A stretch of 64,000 nt of DNA from CAVQGZ01 sp964400785 (lineage in GTDB: Bacteria; Actinomycetota; Actinomycetes; Jiangellales; Jiangellaceae). The position numbers and the translations under genes are program-made. Shown piece by piece: positions 7,584 through 16,574 of this stretch. The stretch lies in the NCBI GenBank assembly GCA_964400785.1, contig CAYNWB010000009.1, positions 1-64,000 of the forward strand, read 5' to 3'. Numbering within the stretch: position 1 is the stretch's first letter; each line of letters opens with the position of its first letter. A model generated the notes under the pieces. That model was not told the origin of the DNA and ran no database searches. It saw nothing but the letters and a program-made list of their open reading frames with translations.

Positions 7584-9455
7584 GTGAACGTTCGTGCTGG
7601 CCGCGGGGGCCTGCTCGCCGCCACGGCCGGAGCCGTCGCCGGTTTCGCCCTCGCCTTCGGCGGGCTGTCGCTCGCCCAGCCGGGCGGATCGACGCCTGCC
7701 TGCGTGCCCGTCGCGTCCGAGCTCTCGGTGGCCCGCCAGTGGAACGAGGTGGCCCTGGACGCGGTGCGCCGCGACCTGCCGGCTCCCACGGTGCACGCAC
7801 GCAACCTGTTCCACCTGTCGGTGGCCATGTGGGACGCGTGGGCGGCCTACGACGAGCAGGCGCGCGGCTACCTGGTGGACGAGGCGGTCGCGGCGAACGA
7901 CGTGGAGTCGGCTCGAGCCGAGGCCATCAGCTACGCGGCCTACCGCGTGCTGGAGTCGAGGTACCTGACAGCCGGAGGTGCCTCGGACTCGATCCCCGCG
8001 TTCGACGCGTTGATGCAGGCGTCCTGCTACGACGTCGAGGTGACCACCACCGACGGCGACGGTGCTGCGGCCCTGGGCAACCGCATCGCGGCAGCGGTGC
8101 TGGCTGCAGGCCGCGACGACCAGGCGCTGGAGCAGCAGGGGTACGTCGACGACACCTACGCGCCGGTGAACGCTCCCTTGGTGGTGGCCGAGCCGGGCAC
8201 CGTCATGGCCGATCCCAACCGTTGGCAGCCTCTGCAGATCGAGCAGATGATCGCCCAGAACGGCATCCCCGTCACAGACGGCGTGCAGCAGTTCATCGGC
8301 CCGCACTGGGGTCACGTGACAGGGTTTGCTCTGCCGGACGGCGGCCCGGAAGGCCTGCCGATGGACCCCGGTGCGCCACCCATGCTGGGCGACGAGGCGT
8401 CCGGCGAGCAGTTCAAGACCGACGCGGTCGAGGTGATCGCGTACAGCGCGACCCTCGACCCCGCCGACGGCCTCGTTGTCGACATCTCGCCGGCGGCGCG
8501 GGGATCGAACCCGCTCGGCACCTACGACGGCACCGGTCACTCGGTGAACCCCGTCACCGAGCAGCCGTACCGCGAGAACCTCGTCGCCCGCGCCGACTAC
8601 GCCCGGGTGCTGGCGGAGTTCTGGGCCGACGGTCCCGACTCCGAGACGCCGCCGGGGCACTGGAACGTGATCGCGAACGAGGTCTCGGACGCGCTCGCCC
8701 CCGACCTGCGCATCGGGGGCCGCGGAGACGTCGTCGACCGGCTGCACTGGGACGTCGCCCTCTACCTGGCCCTCAACGGCGCGACCCACGATGCCGCCGT
8801 CGCAGCCTGGGGGGCGAAGGGCTACTACGACTACGCGCGGCCGATCTCGATGATCCGCTACATGGGCGGGCTCGGTCAGTCGTCCGACCCAGCCGCGCCG
8901 TCGTACCACCCCGACGGCCTGCCGTTGCGGCCCGACCTGGTCGAGGTGATCACCGAGCAGAGCACCGCACCGGGCGAGAGGCACGAGCACCTGAGCGGGT
9001 TCGTGGGCGAGGTCGCCGTGCGCTCGTGGACCGGCAGGCCCGACGACCCGGAGAACGGCGTCGGCGGTGTGGGCTGGGTCAGGGCGGTCGAGTGGGTGCC
9101 CTACCAGATGCCGACGTTCGTGACGCCGTCCTTCGCCGGCTACGTCTCGGGGCACAGCGCCTTCAGCCGCGCGGCGGCCGAGGTGCTCACGGGGATCACC
9201 GGCTCGCCGTACTTCCCCGGCGGGTACGGCGAGTGGACCGTGCCGGCCGAGTCGCTGGAGTTCGAGGCGGGTCCGACCCACGACGTCGTGCTGCAATGGG
9301 CCACCTACGCCGACGCCGCCGACGAGGCGGGCCTCTCGCGCCTCTACGGGGGCATCCACGTGCGCTCCGACGACCTGCGTGGGCGGGTGCTCGGGCAGGC
9401 CTGCGGGCGAGCGGCCTGGACCAAGGCCCAGGAGTACTACGGCGGTGAGACGTGA
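7584..9455 (+). CDS. Exported vanadium-dependent haloperoxidase/PAP2-like protein
   Basis: This 623-residue protein has an N-terminal Ala/Gly-rich signal or anchor segment (about 8-32), so the catalytic part is probably extracytoplasmic. The C-terminal half holds the vanadate/phosphate-binding signature of vanadium haloperoxidases and PAP2 phosphatases: KGYYDYARPISMIR (about 411-425), SGHSAFSRAAAEV (about 522) and HVRSDDLRGRVLG (about 591). Known family reactions are halide oxidation by peroxide or phosphate ester hydrolysis; which applies here cannot be told. The GTG start is forced because an in-frame stop follows the nearby ATG. Its stop overlaps the next gene in a GTGA junction. Confidence 0.82.
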   Translation: MNVRAGRGGLLAATAGAVAGFALAFGGLSLAQPGGSTPACVPVASELSVARQWNEVALDAVRRDLPAPTVHARNLFHLSVAMWDAWAAYDEQARGYLVDEAVAANDVESARAEAISYAAYRVLESRYLTAGGASDSIPAFDALMQASCYDVEVTTTDGDGAAALGNRIAAAVLAAGRDDQALEQQGYVDDTYAPVNAPLVVAEPGTVMADPNRWQPLQIEQMIAQNGIPVTDGVQQFIGPHWGHVTGFALPDGGPEGLPMDPGAPPMLGDEASGEQFKTDAVEVIAYSATLDPADGLVVDISPAARGSNPLGTYDGTGHSVNPVTEQPYRENLVARADYARVLAEFWADGPDSETPPGHWNVIANEVSDALAPDLRIGGRGDVVDRLHWDVALYLALNGATHDAAVAAWGAKGYYDYARPISMIRYMGGLGQSSDPAAPSYHPDGLPLRPDLVEVITEQSTAPGERHEHLSGFVGEVAVRSWTGRPDDPENGVGGVGWVRAVEWVPYQMPTFVTPSFAGYVSGHSAFSRAAAEVLTGITGSPYFPGGYGEWTVPAESLEFEAGPTHDVVLQWATYADAADEAGLSRLYGGIHVRSDDLRGRVLGQACGRAAWTKAQEYYGGET

Positions 9456-11098
9456 ACCGCTGGTGGGGGTTCTTCGCCGGCGGGCTCACCGTCGGGCTGG
9501 TGGCCGGTGCCGGCGCGTTCGCCGCCGCGGGGACGCAGGCGACCGAGCACGGCGAGCCCGCGATCGCCCACTTCGTCGAGCAGACGCTCGCCTCGGGCGT
9601 GCGTCAGGTCTACGACGGAGGGTTCACCCACTACGTCGGCGGCGGGGTCGCGGCCTTCGACTGCGACGAAGACCGGATGACCGACCTGTACCTGGCCGGC
9701 GGCGAGCAGCCGGCAGGTCTGTTCGTGAACACCTCCACAGCCGGCGGGCCACTCTCGTTCGAGGCCAGACCGGCCGGGGTGACCGACCTCACCGGCGTCG
9801 TCGGTGCCTACCCGCTCGACGTCGACTCCGACGGCCACCTCGACCTGGCCGTGCTGCGGGTCGGCGAGAACGTGATGCTGCGGGGCATGGGGGACTGCCG
9901 GTTCGAGGACGCGACCGCCGCCTGGGGGGTCGACCCCGGCGAGCACTGGACGGCCGCGTTCAGTGCGACGTGGGAGGGCGACAACGCCCTGCCGACGCTC
10001 GCGTTCGGCAACTACCTGCAGGTGCCGCCCGACGACGAGGTCGTCCGCGAGTGCGCGCCCAGCCACCTGGTGCGCCCCGACGGTGAGGGCTACGGCGAGC
10101 CCCTGCCCCTGGAACCGGGCCTGTGCACGCTGTCGGTGCTGTTCAGCGACTGGAACGGCACCGGTCGAGCCGACCTGCGCATGGCCAACGACCGGCACTA
10201 CTACGCCGAGGGGGGCGAGCAGCTGTGGCGGGTGGAGCCGGGCGAGGCCCCCGTCCTCTACACCGAGGCCGACGGCTGGCAGCCGTTGAGCATCTGGGGC
10301 ATGGGCATCGCGCAGGGCGACGTCACCGGGGACGGACTGGCCGAGGTGGTGCTCACCAGCCAGGGCGACAACAAGCTGCAGACCCTCGCCGACGACCCCG
10401 ACCGACCCCGCTACACCGACATCGCGCTGCGAGCGGGCACGACGGCCCACCGTCCGTTCATGGGAGACGACACCTACCCGTCCACGGCATGGCACCCGGA
10501 GCTGGCCGACGTCAACAACGACACCCTGCTTGACCTCTTTCTGTCGAAGGGAAACGTCGACAGCCAGGGCGACCACTCCTCCGACGACCCGAGCAACCTG
10601 TTGCTCGGGCGATCCGACGGCACGTTCGTCGAGTCCGCCCGGGACGCGGGCGTGGTGAGCCTGGGGCTGGGTCGCGGCGCTGCTCTGGTCGACCTCAACG
10701 CCGACGGCATGCTCGACCTCGTCGAGGTCAACCGGTCCGACAACGTCCGCCTGTGGCGCAACGTCGGGGCCGGCACCCCGCAGCGTCCCGAGCCGATGGG
10801 GTCGTGGGTGGCGGTGCGGGTGTCGCAGGCCGCACCGAACGTCGACGCGATCGGTGCCTGGGTGCAGGTGCGCACCGGCGACCGACTGCAGCAGCGCCAG
10901 CTGGTGGTGGGCGGCGGTCACGCCGGCGGGCAGCTCGGGTGGCTGCACTGGGGGCTGGGCGACGCCGACGGGGCACAGGTGCGCGTCACCTGGCCCGACG
11001 GCGAGGTCGGGCCCTGGGTCGACGTGGACGCCGACACGTTCGTGCTGGTCGAGCGTGGCAGCGATGTGGCTGCCACCTGGAGCCCGCCCGCCTCGTGA
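9452..11098 (+). CDS. Exported FG-GAP/VCBS repeat protein with ASPIC/UnbV domain
   Basis: This 548-residue protein has an N-terminal membrane or signal segment (about 4-28). It is followed by FG-GAP-type beta-propeller repeats with calcium-binding loops such as DVDSDGHLDL, DVTGDG, DVNNDTLLDL and DLNADGMLDL. The C-terminal 100 residues form an ASPIC/UnbV domain (GGGHAGGQLGWLHWGLG, VTWPDG). It resembles CRTAC1-type proteins. The 4-base overlap with the haloperoxidase-like gene indicates obligatory co-expression, and both are exported, so they may act as one complex or pathway. No enzyme activity is established for this domain set. Confidence 0.85.
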   Translation: MNRWWGFFAGGLTVGLVAGAGAFAAAGTQATEHGEPAIAHFVEQTLASGVRQVYDGGFTHYVGGGVAAFDCDEDRMTDLYLAGGEQPAGLFVNTSTAGGPLSFEARPAGVTDLTGVVGAYPLDVDSDGHLDLAVLRVGENVMLRGMGDCRFEDATAAWGVDPGEHWTAAFSATWEGDNALPTLAFGNYLQVPPDDEVVRECAPSHLVRPDGEGYGEPLPLEPGLCTLSVLFSDWNGTGRADLRMANDRHYYAEGGEQLWRVEPGEAPVLYTEADGWQPLSIWGMGIAQGDVTGDGLAEVVLTSQGDNKLQTLADDPDRPRYTDIALRAGTTAHRPFMGDDTYPSTAWHPELADVNNDTLLDLFLSKGNVDSQGDHSSDDPSNLLLGRSDGTFVESARDAGVVSLGLGRGAALVDLNADGMLDLVEVNRSDNVRLWRNVGAGTPQRPEPMGSWVAVRVSQAAPNVDAIGAWVQVRTGDRLQQRQLVVGGGHAGGQLGWLHWGLGDADGAQVRVTWPDGEVGPWVDVDADTFVLVERGSDVAATWSPPAS

Positions 11099-11104
11099 GG
11101 CGGA

Positions 11105-12148
11105 CTACAGCGCGATGACGCGACCGGTGCGGGCCGACTCGCGCGCCGCGTCCAGCACTCGCATGGCGTCGATCACGCTCGACAGCTCGACGGGTGCGTG
11201 GCCGAGCCCCAGAAGGCTGCGCGCGAGCTCGCGGTAGTAGCCGGGCCAGGCTCCGGGCAGCGAGGGCACCGTCTCGCCCGAGGGCAGCAGCCGTCCCCAC
11301 TGGTCGGGTGGCTCGGCGCCCCAGTCGGTCCCCGGTCGCTCCCCGTCGCGCAGGCGCTGCTCCTGGCTGTCGAGCCCGTCGACGACGTAGGCGCCACGCG
11401 ACCCGAGCACGCGAAACCGTGGCCCCAGGTGGGCGGCCACCGCGCTGGCCCACAGGTGGCTGGTGGCCCCGCCGTGGTGCTGCAGCGCCACGAACGTGTC
11501 GTCGTCGGCGGCGGCGGGGTCGCGGACGCCGCGCACCTCGGCGTAGACCGACTCGACCGGTCCGAGCAGGCACAGCGCCTGGTCGACCAGGTGGGCACCG
11601 AGGTCGTACAGAAGTCCGCCCATCTGGTCGGGGTCCGGGCTCTCGCGCCAGGCCCCCGTGGGCTCGGGGCGCCAGCGCTCGAACCGCGACTCCAGCCGGT
11701 GCACCCGGCCCACCGCGCCGTCCTCGACCAGGGCGCGCAACGTGCGGAAGTCGGAGTCCCACCGGCGGTTCTGGAACACGTGCAGCTGCCGGTGGTGATG
11801 GCGGGCGACCTCGGCCAACGCCTGCACGGTCGCAGCGTCACGAGCGACGGGCTTGTCGACCAGCACGTGCAGCCCGTGCTGCAGGCCGGCCCTCGTCAAC
11901 GGCTCGTGGGCCACGTTGGGGGTGGCCACGACCACGACGTCGTACTCGTCCGCGTCGTGCCACAGCGCCTCGACCCGCGTGATGACGTCGGTACCCGGAT
12001 GCGCGGCGCGCACCTGTGCGGCCCGCGAGGCGTCTCCGGTGACGACGGAGACCAGCCGCATCTGCTCGGTGGCCTCGATGAGCGGAGCGTGGAAGACGCG
12101 CCCAGCCAGCCCATACCCCACCAGGGCAACACGTAGCGGTGCGCTCAT
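11105..12148 (-). CDS. Gfo/Idh/MocA family oxidoreductase
   Basis: This 347-residue dehydrogenase has a classical GYGLAGRVFHAPLI dinucleotide-binding loop, the VDKPVARDA motif (EKP equivalent, near residue 97), and a C-terminal substrate domain with GGLLYDLGAHLVDQAL. The GRVFHAPLI opening is typical of the E. coli YdgJ-like branch. NAD(P) and a sugar-like substrate are expected. It is convergent with the FG-GAP gene (6 bases apart) and divergent from the SDR gene (35 bases). With the 3081-4061 gene it is the second member of this superfamily in the sugar block. Confidence 0.88.
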   Translation of the reverse strand: MSAPLRVALVGYGLAGRVFHAPLIEATEQMRLVSVVTGDASRAAQVRAAHPGTDVITRVEALWHDADEYDVVVVATPNVAHEPLTRAGLQHGLHVLVDKPVARDAATVQALAEVARHHHRQLHVFQNRRWDSDFRTLRALVEDGAVGRVHRLESRFERWRPEPTGAWRESPDPDQMGGLLYDLGAHLVDQALCLLGPVESVYAEVRGVRDPAAADDDTFVALQHHGGATSHLWASAVAAHLGPRFRVLGSRGAYVVDGLDSQEQRLRDGERPGTDWGAEPPDQWGRLLPSGETVPSLPGAWPGYYRELARSLLGLGHAPVELSSVIDAMRVLDAARESARTGRVIAL

Positions 12149-12183
12149 GCCAGGATCAAACCACCCGAGAGCAGGAGGCGCTC

Positions 12184-12921
12184 ATGCCCGCAGAGACCCG
12201 TGACCTCACCGGAACCGTCGTCGTGATCACCGGAGCCACCGCCGGTATCGGGGCGGCCGCGACGCGGCTGCTCGTCGAAGCGGGCGCGAACGTGGCTGTC
12301 GGGGGCCGCCGGCAGGAGCGTCTGGACGAGCTCGTCGCCGAGCTCGGCGCCGACCGTGTCGTCGGCGTCGTGTGTGACGTGCGCAAGCCCGAGCACAACG
12401 CGGCGCTCGTGCAGGCCGCCCTCGACGCCTGGGGCCGCGTCGACAGCGTCGTGCCCAACGCGGGCATCGGCATGTACGGCGGCATCCTCGACTACCCCGA
12501 CGACGAGATCGCCCGCATGGTCGACACCAACTACACCGGCACCATCTGGACAGTGCGGGCGGCACTGCCCGCCATGCTCGAGACCACCGGAGGTGGTGAC
12601 GTCGTGATCGTGGCCTCGGTGGCCGGGTTGCGTGGCGGTGGGGACGAGGCGGTCTACGCCGGCACCAAGTTCGCCCAGGTCGGCCTGGCCGGTGCCATGG
12701 ACCGTGAGCTGCGTGAGAAGGGTGTGCGCGTCACGGCCATCTGCCCGGCCGGGGTCGAGACCGAGTTCGCGATGGGCGCCGGCCGCACCGAGGGAGACCC
12801 GTCGCTGGCGGCCTACCTGCGTCCCGAGGACGTGGCCCATGCGATCGTCACCGTGCTGCAGCAGCCGCGCCGGGTGCGCACGACGCTGTGGGCACTGTGG
12901 TCGATGGGGCAGCAGTCCTGA
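12184..12921 (+). CDS. Short-chain dehydrogenase/reductase
   Basis: This 245-residue SDR has the cofactor motif TGATAGIGAAA, the VPNAGIG (NAG) motif, a catalytic serine in VASVAG, and the YAGTK (YxxxK) active site near residue 157. The GGRR segment after beta-2 suggests NADP preference (inference). The start ATG at 12184 follows an AGGAGG-type ribosome site. The substrate is unknown; placement between a Gfo/Idh dehydrogenase and a sugar epimerase-like gene fits carbohydrate or polyol metabolism. Confidence 0.88.
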   Translation: MPAETRDLTGTVVVITGATAGIGAAATRLLVEAGANVAVGGRRQERLDELVAELGADRVVGVVCDVRKPEHNAALVQAALDAWGRVDSVVPNAGIGMYGGILDYPDDEIARMVDTNYTGTIWTVRAALPAMLETTGGGDVVIVASVAGLRGGGDEAVYAGTKFAQVGLAGAMDRELREKGVRVTAICPAGVETEFAMGAGRTEGDPSLAAYLRPEDVAHAIVTVLQQPRRVRTTLWALWSMGQQS

Positions 12922-12942
12922 GCCAGGCTGGCGAGAGCCGCG

Positions 12943-13809
12943 TCAGCGGTAGCCGAGCACGTCCCGCCAGCTGATCTGCGGCTGCCACCCGAGCAGCCGA
13001 CGGGCGTCGTCGATGCCGTGCAGCCCCTGGTGCTCGCCGGTGCCGGGCCGCAGTGGCACGCCCGGGTAGAAGCGCTCGACGAGCTCGGCCGTCGGGGTGG
13101 GCGTGAGTGTGTCGGCAGCAGCGATGGTCACTGCGTGCGCACCGGTCACGTCGACCTCGAGGGCCCGCTGAACCGCGCGTGCGGCGTCGCGTGCGTCGAT
13201 GTATCCCCACAGGTTGGGCCGGCGCTGCTCGAGGTGCTCCCACACCGAGGGCAGTGCGGCGTACGAGGCGTCGTGCGCCGGGTCGGTGAGGTGCACGTTC
13301 GACAGCCGCAGGGCGATGACGGTCATGCCGAACCGGTCGGCCAGGTGGCCGGAGAGGTGCTCGCAGGCCACCTTGCTCATGGCGTACCCGTTCTGCGGAT
13401 GCTGGGGGTGGTGCTCGTCCAGCGGCAGGTACACCGGGGTCACCTCGACCCAGGGCCAGCCGAACACCTGCTGCGACGAGGCCCAGACCACCCGCGCGAT
13501 GCCCAGGTGGCCGGCAGCCCACAGCACGGTGAACGTCGCGGCGGTGTTGTGGGCGAAGCGCTCGGCGCCCTCGACAGGGTCGTCGGCCGCGTCGGGGCGA
13601 GGATTCGACCCGAGGTGCACGACGGCGTCGACGCCGTCCAACGCGGCCGCGACCGAGCGGTAGTCGCGCAGGTCGACCTCGACGAACGCAGCCGGCGTTC
13701 GATCGACCAGGTCGAGGTTGACCACCTCGTACCCCTGGTCGATCAGGTGGGCGACCGTCGTCCTGCCGGTCGCTCCGCTTCCTCCTGTGACGGCGACACG
13801 CGTGATCAT
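12943..13809 (-). CDS. NAD-dependent epimerase/dehydratase family protein
   Basis: This 288-residue extended-SDR protein has TGGSGATGRTT at the N terminus, DLRDYRSVAAAL, the conserved HLGSNPRPDA segment and the catalytic NGYAMSKVACEHL (YxxxK) near residue 143. The overall plan resembles uronate dehydrogenases and nucleotide-sugar epimerases, so a sugar or sugar-acid substrate is likely, though it is not proven. It converges with the SDR gene 22 bases away and is divergent from xylA, with 79 bases between starts that must contain both promoters. Confidence 0.85.
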   Translation of the reverse strand: MITRVAVTGGSGATGRTTVAHLIDQGYEVVNLDLVDRTPAAFVEVDLRDYRSVAAALDGVDAVVHLGSNPRPDAADDPVEGAERFAHNTAATFTVLWAAGHLGIARVVWASSQQVFGWPWVEVTPVYLPLDEHHPQHPQNGYAMSKVACEHLSGHLADRFGMTVIALRLSNVHLTDPAHDASYAALPSVWEHLEQRRPNLWGYIDARDAARAVQRALEVDVTGAHAVTIAAADTLTPTPTAELVERFYPGVPLRPGTGEHQGLHGIDDARRLLGWQPQISWRDVLGYR

Positions 13810-13888
13810 GTGTCCATCGTCCCTGCCGAGAGGGCGATCGGAGTGCCAAGGTGAGGGGCATCACCATCAGCCCGAGAGGACGGCCACC

Positions 13889-15055
13889 ATGCACGAGCCC
13901 ACACCCGCCGACAAGTTCACCTTCGGACTCTGGACGGTGGGGTGGCAGGCACGCGACCCGTTCGGCGACGCGACGCGTCCGCCGCTCGACCCGGTCGAGG
14001 CGGTGCACCGGCTGTCCGACCTGGGTGCCTACGGCATGACCTTCCACGACGACGACCTGGTGCCGTTCACGCTGAGCGACTCCGACCGCGCCGCGGGCAT
14101 CGAGCGCTTCAAGAAGGCGCTGGCCGAGACCGGGCTGAAGGTGCCGATGGCCACGACGAACACGTTCACCCATCCGGTGTTCAAGGACGGGGCGTTCACC
14201 CACAACGACCGGGAGGTGCGTCGGTTCGCGCTGCGCAAGATCATGCGCAATCTCGACCTCGCCGCCGAGCTGGGGGCGCACACCTACGTGTTCTGGGGCG
14301 GGCGTGAGGGGGCGGAGACCGATGCGGCCAAGGACATCCGCACGGCGCTCGACCGGTACAAGGAGGGCCTCGACCTGCTGTGCCAGTACGTGATCGACCA
14401 GGGGTACGGCATCCGGTTCGCGCTCGAGCCCAAGCCGAACGAGCCGCGCGGCGACATCCTGCTGCCGACCGTCGGGCACGGGCTGGCGTTCATCTCGATG
14501 CTCGAGCACTCCGAGATGGTCGGGCTCAACCCCGAGGTCGGGCACGAGCAGATGGCGGGGCTCAACTTCGTCGCCGGCATCGCCCAGGCGATGTGGCACG
14601 GCAAGCTGTTCCACATCGACCTCAACGGCCAGCACGGCATCAAGTACGACCAAGACCTGGTGTTCGGTCACGGCGACGTCAAGTCGGCGTTCTTCTTGGT
14701 CGACCTGCTCGAGCACGGTGGCTACGAGGGTCCCCGGCACTTCGACTACAAGCCGTACCGCACCGAGGACGTCGATGACGTGTGGGTGTCGGCTGCGGCG
14801 AACATGCGTACCTACCTGATGCTCAAGGAGCGAGCCGCCGCCTTCCGGGCCGACCCTGAGGTTCAGGCGGCGTGGCAGGCGTCGCGCTCGACCCTGCTGG
14901 CGACCCCGACGCTGGCGCCGGGCGAGACGTACGCCGACCTGCTGGCCGACCGCTCGGCCTTCGAGGACTTCGACTACGAGGCGGCCGCGGCGCGCGGCAT
15001 GCACTACTCCCGCCTCGACCAGCTGGCGATCGAGCACCTGCTCGGCGCTCGTTGA
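13889..15055 (+). CDS. xylA: Xylose isomerase
   Basis: This 388-residue enzyme converts D-xylose to D-xylulose using two divalent metals. The length and sequence are those of the actinobacterial class I enzyme: FTFGLWTVGWQARDPFG at the N terminus, the catalytic FHDDDL motif, the metal ligands in ALEPKPNEPRGD, NPEVGHEQMAGLNF and HIDLNGQHGIKYDQD. ATG at 13889 has a GAGAGGA ribosome site. xylB follows after 7 bases, forming a catabolic pair that complements the xylFHG transporter. The divergent gene upstream is the epimerase-like protein. Confidence 0.97.
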   Translation: MHEPTPADKFTFGLWTVGWQARDPFGDATRPPLDPVEAVHRLSDLGAYGMTFHDDDLVPFTLSDSDRAAGIERFKKALAETGLKVPMATTNTFTHPVFKDGAFTHNDREVRRFALRKIMRNLDLAAELGAHTYVFWGGREGAETDAAKDIRTALDRYKEGLDLLCQYVIDQGYGIRFALEPKPNEPRGDILLPTVGHGLAFISMLEHSEMVGLNPEVGHEQMAGLNFVAGIAQAMWHGKLFHIDLNGQHGIKYDQDLVFGHGDVKSAFFLVDLLEHGGYEGPRHFDYKPYRTEDVDDVWVSAAANMRTYLMLKERAAAFRADPEVQAAWQASRSTLLATPTLAPGETYADLLADRSAFEDFDYEAAAARGMHYSRLDQLAIEHLLGAR

Positions 15056-15062
15056 GCCACGC

Positions 15063-16556
15063 ATGACCGACCTGGTTCTGGGCCTCGACGTCTCGACCAC
15101 GGCCACCAAGGCCGTGCTCGTCGATCGTGGTGGAACGGTGGTCGCGGTCGGGGTGAGCGAGTACCCGTTCGAGGCCCCGCAGCCGGGCTGGTCGGAGCAG
15201 AGCCCGCACCTGTGGTGGTCGGCGACGTGCGAGGCGGTCGCCTCGGCTCTGCGCAGCGCCGACGCCGAGGCGGCGTCTGTCAGGTGCGTCGGGCTGACCG
15301 GGCAGATGCACGGCTCGGTGCTGCTCGACGCATCCGGGGATGTCGTGCGGCCCGCCCTGCTCTGGAACGACCAGCGCACCGGACAGCAGTGCGACGCGAT
15401 CCGAGACGCCGTCGGGGCGGCCCGGCTGGTCGAGCTGACGGGCAACGACGCGCTCACCGGGTTCACTGCGCCCAAGCTGCTCTGGGTGCGTGACCACGAG
15501 CCGGACGTCTGGGCCCGCGTGGCCCACGTGCTGCTGCCCAAGGACTACGTGCGCTACCGGCTGACCGGGGCGCTGGCCACCGACGTGGCCGACGCCTCGG
15601 GAACGTTGCTGCTCGACGTCGCGGGTCGGCGGTGGTCGTCGGAGGTGATCAGCGCCCTCGGCCTCGACGGGGGAGTGCTGCCGGAGCTGTTCGAAGGCCC
15701 TGAGCTCACCGGGACGGTGTCGGTGTCGGCGGCCGACGCGACGGGGCTTCGCGCCGGCACGCCGGTGGTGGCAGGTGGCGGCGACCAGGCGGCCAACGCT
15801 GTCGGGGTGGGGGCCGTGAGCCCCGACGTCGGGGCGCTCTCGCTGGGGACGTCCGGAGTGGTGTTCGTGCCCACGGCAGCCCCCGTCATCGAGCCGGCGG
15901 GTCGCGTGCACTCGTTCTGCCATGCCGTCCCCCAGACCTGGCACGTCATGGGTGTGATGCTCTCGGCGGCCGGCTCGCTGCGCTGGTACCGCGACGCGCT
16001 CGCGCCGGGCGAGGACTTCGGTGCGCTCGTCGCTGCTGCCGGTGACGTGCCGCCGGGTGCTGAGGGGCTGAGGTTCCTTCCGTACCTGACCGGTGAGCGC
16101 ACGCCGCACCCCGACCCGATGGCCCGAGGGGCGTTCGTCGGGCTCACGGTGCGCCACACGCGGGCACACCTGACGCGAGCCGTGCTCGAAGGCGTCGCGT
16201 TCGGGCTACGCGACGGCCTGCAGCTCATGCGCGACGCGGGGGTGCCCATGCCGAGCGAGCTCCGAGCATCGGGAGGGGGCACGAAGAGTCCGGTGTGGCG
16301 GCAGATCGTGGCCGACGTGCTCGGCGTCCGCCTGGTGTCGGTCGGCACGGTGGAGGGCGCGGCCTTCGGCGCGGCGGTGCTCGCGGCCGTGGGCAGTGGT
16401 TGGCACGGGTCGGTGCCGGAGGCTGTGGATGCCCTGGTCAAGCCCCTGTCGGCGACCGAACCTGGCGTGCCCGAGCGCTACCGCGAGCCGTACGAGTCGT
16501 TCCGCGGCCTGTACCCGGCGCTGCGGGACTCCTTCGCGAAGATGGGTCGCGAGTAG
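15063..16556 (+). CDS. xylB: Xylulokinase
   Basis: This 497-residue FGGY-family kinase phosphorylates D-xylulose to xylulose 5-phosphate for the pentose phosphate pathway. It has the N-terminal phosphate loop GLDVSTTATKAVLVD, GQMHGSVLLD, LWNDQRT, DVADASGTLLLDV and the C-terminal nucleotide motif GGGTKSPVWRQI. It lies 7 bases after xylA and is certainly co-transcribed. The gene is followed by the first copy of a palindromic repeat (16575-16678), which separates it from a convergent gene and may end both transcripts. Confidence 0.95.
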   Translation: MTDLVLGLDVSTTATKAVLVDRGGTVVAVGVSEYPFEAPQPGWSEQSPHLWWSATCEAVASALRSADAEAASVRCVGLTGQMHGSVLLDASGDVVRPALLWNDQRTGQQCDAIRDAVGAARLVELTGNDALTGFTAPKLLWVRDHEPDVWARVAHVLLPKDYVRYRLTGALATDVADASGTLLLDVAGRRWSSEVISALGLDGGVLPELFEGPELTGTVSVSAADATGLRAGTPVVAGGGDQAANAVGVGAVSPDVGALSLGTSGVVFVPTAAPVIEPAGRVHSFCHAVPQTWHVMGVMLSAAGSLRWYRDALAPGEDFGALVAAAGDVPPGAEGLRFLPYLTGERTPHPDPMARGAFVGLTVRHTRAHLTRAVLEGVAFGLRDGLQLMRDAGVPMPSELRASGGGTKSPVWRQIVADVLGVRLVSVGTVEGAAFGAAVLAAVGSGWHGSVPEAVDALVKPLSATEPGVPERYREPYESFRGLYPALRDSFAKMGRE

Positions 16557-16574
16557 CCACCGCGTGCGGGGTGA

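Noticed and set aside
6786..9359. Minus-strand open frame of 857 codons over xylF and the haloperoxidase gene
   Set aside because: It overlaps xylF in another frame and lies antisense to the haloperoxidase gene; high GC leaves such frames open by chance.
13810..13888. Copy of the xylF dyad upstream of xylA
   Set aside because: The space contains a different short inverted repeat (GGTGA...TCACC) and lacks the AGTnACAnA and ACCTT elements.
12848..15541. Minus-strand open frame of 897 codons over SDR, epimerase, xylA and xylB
   Set aside because: It covers four recognisable genes in a non-coding frame and has no recognisable domains.
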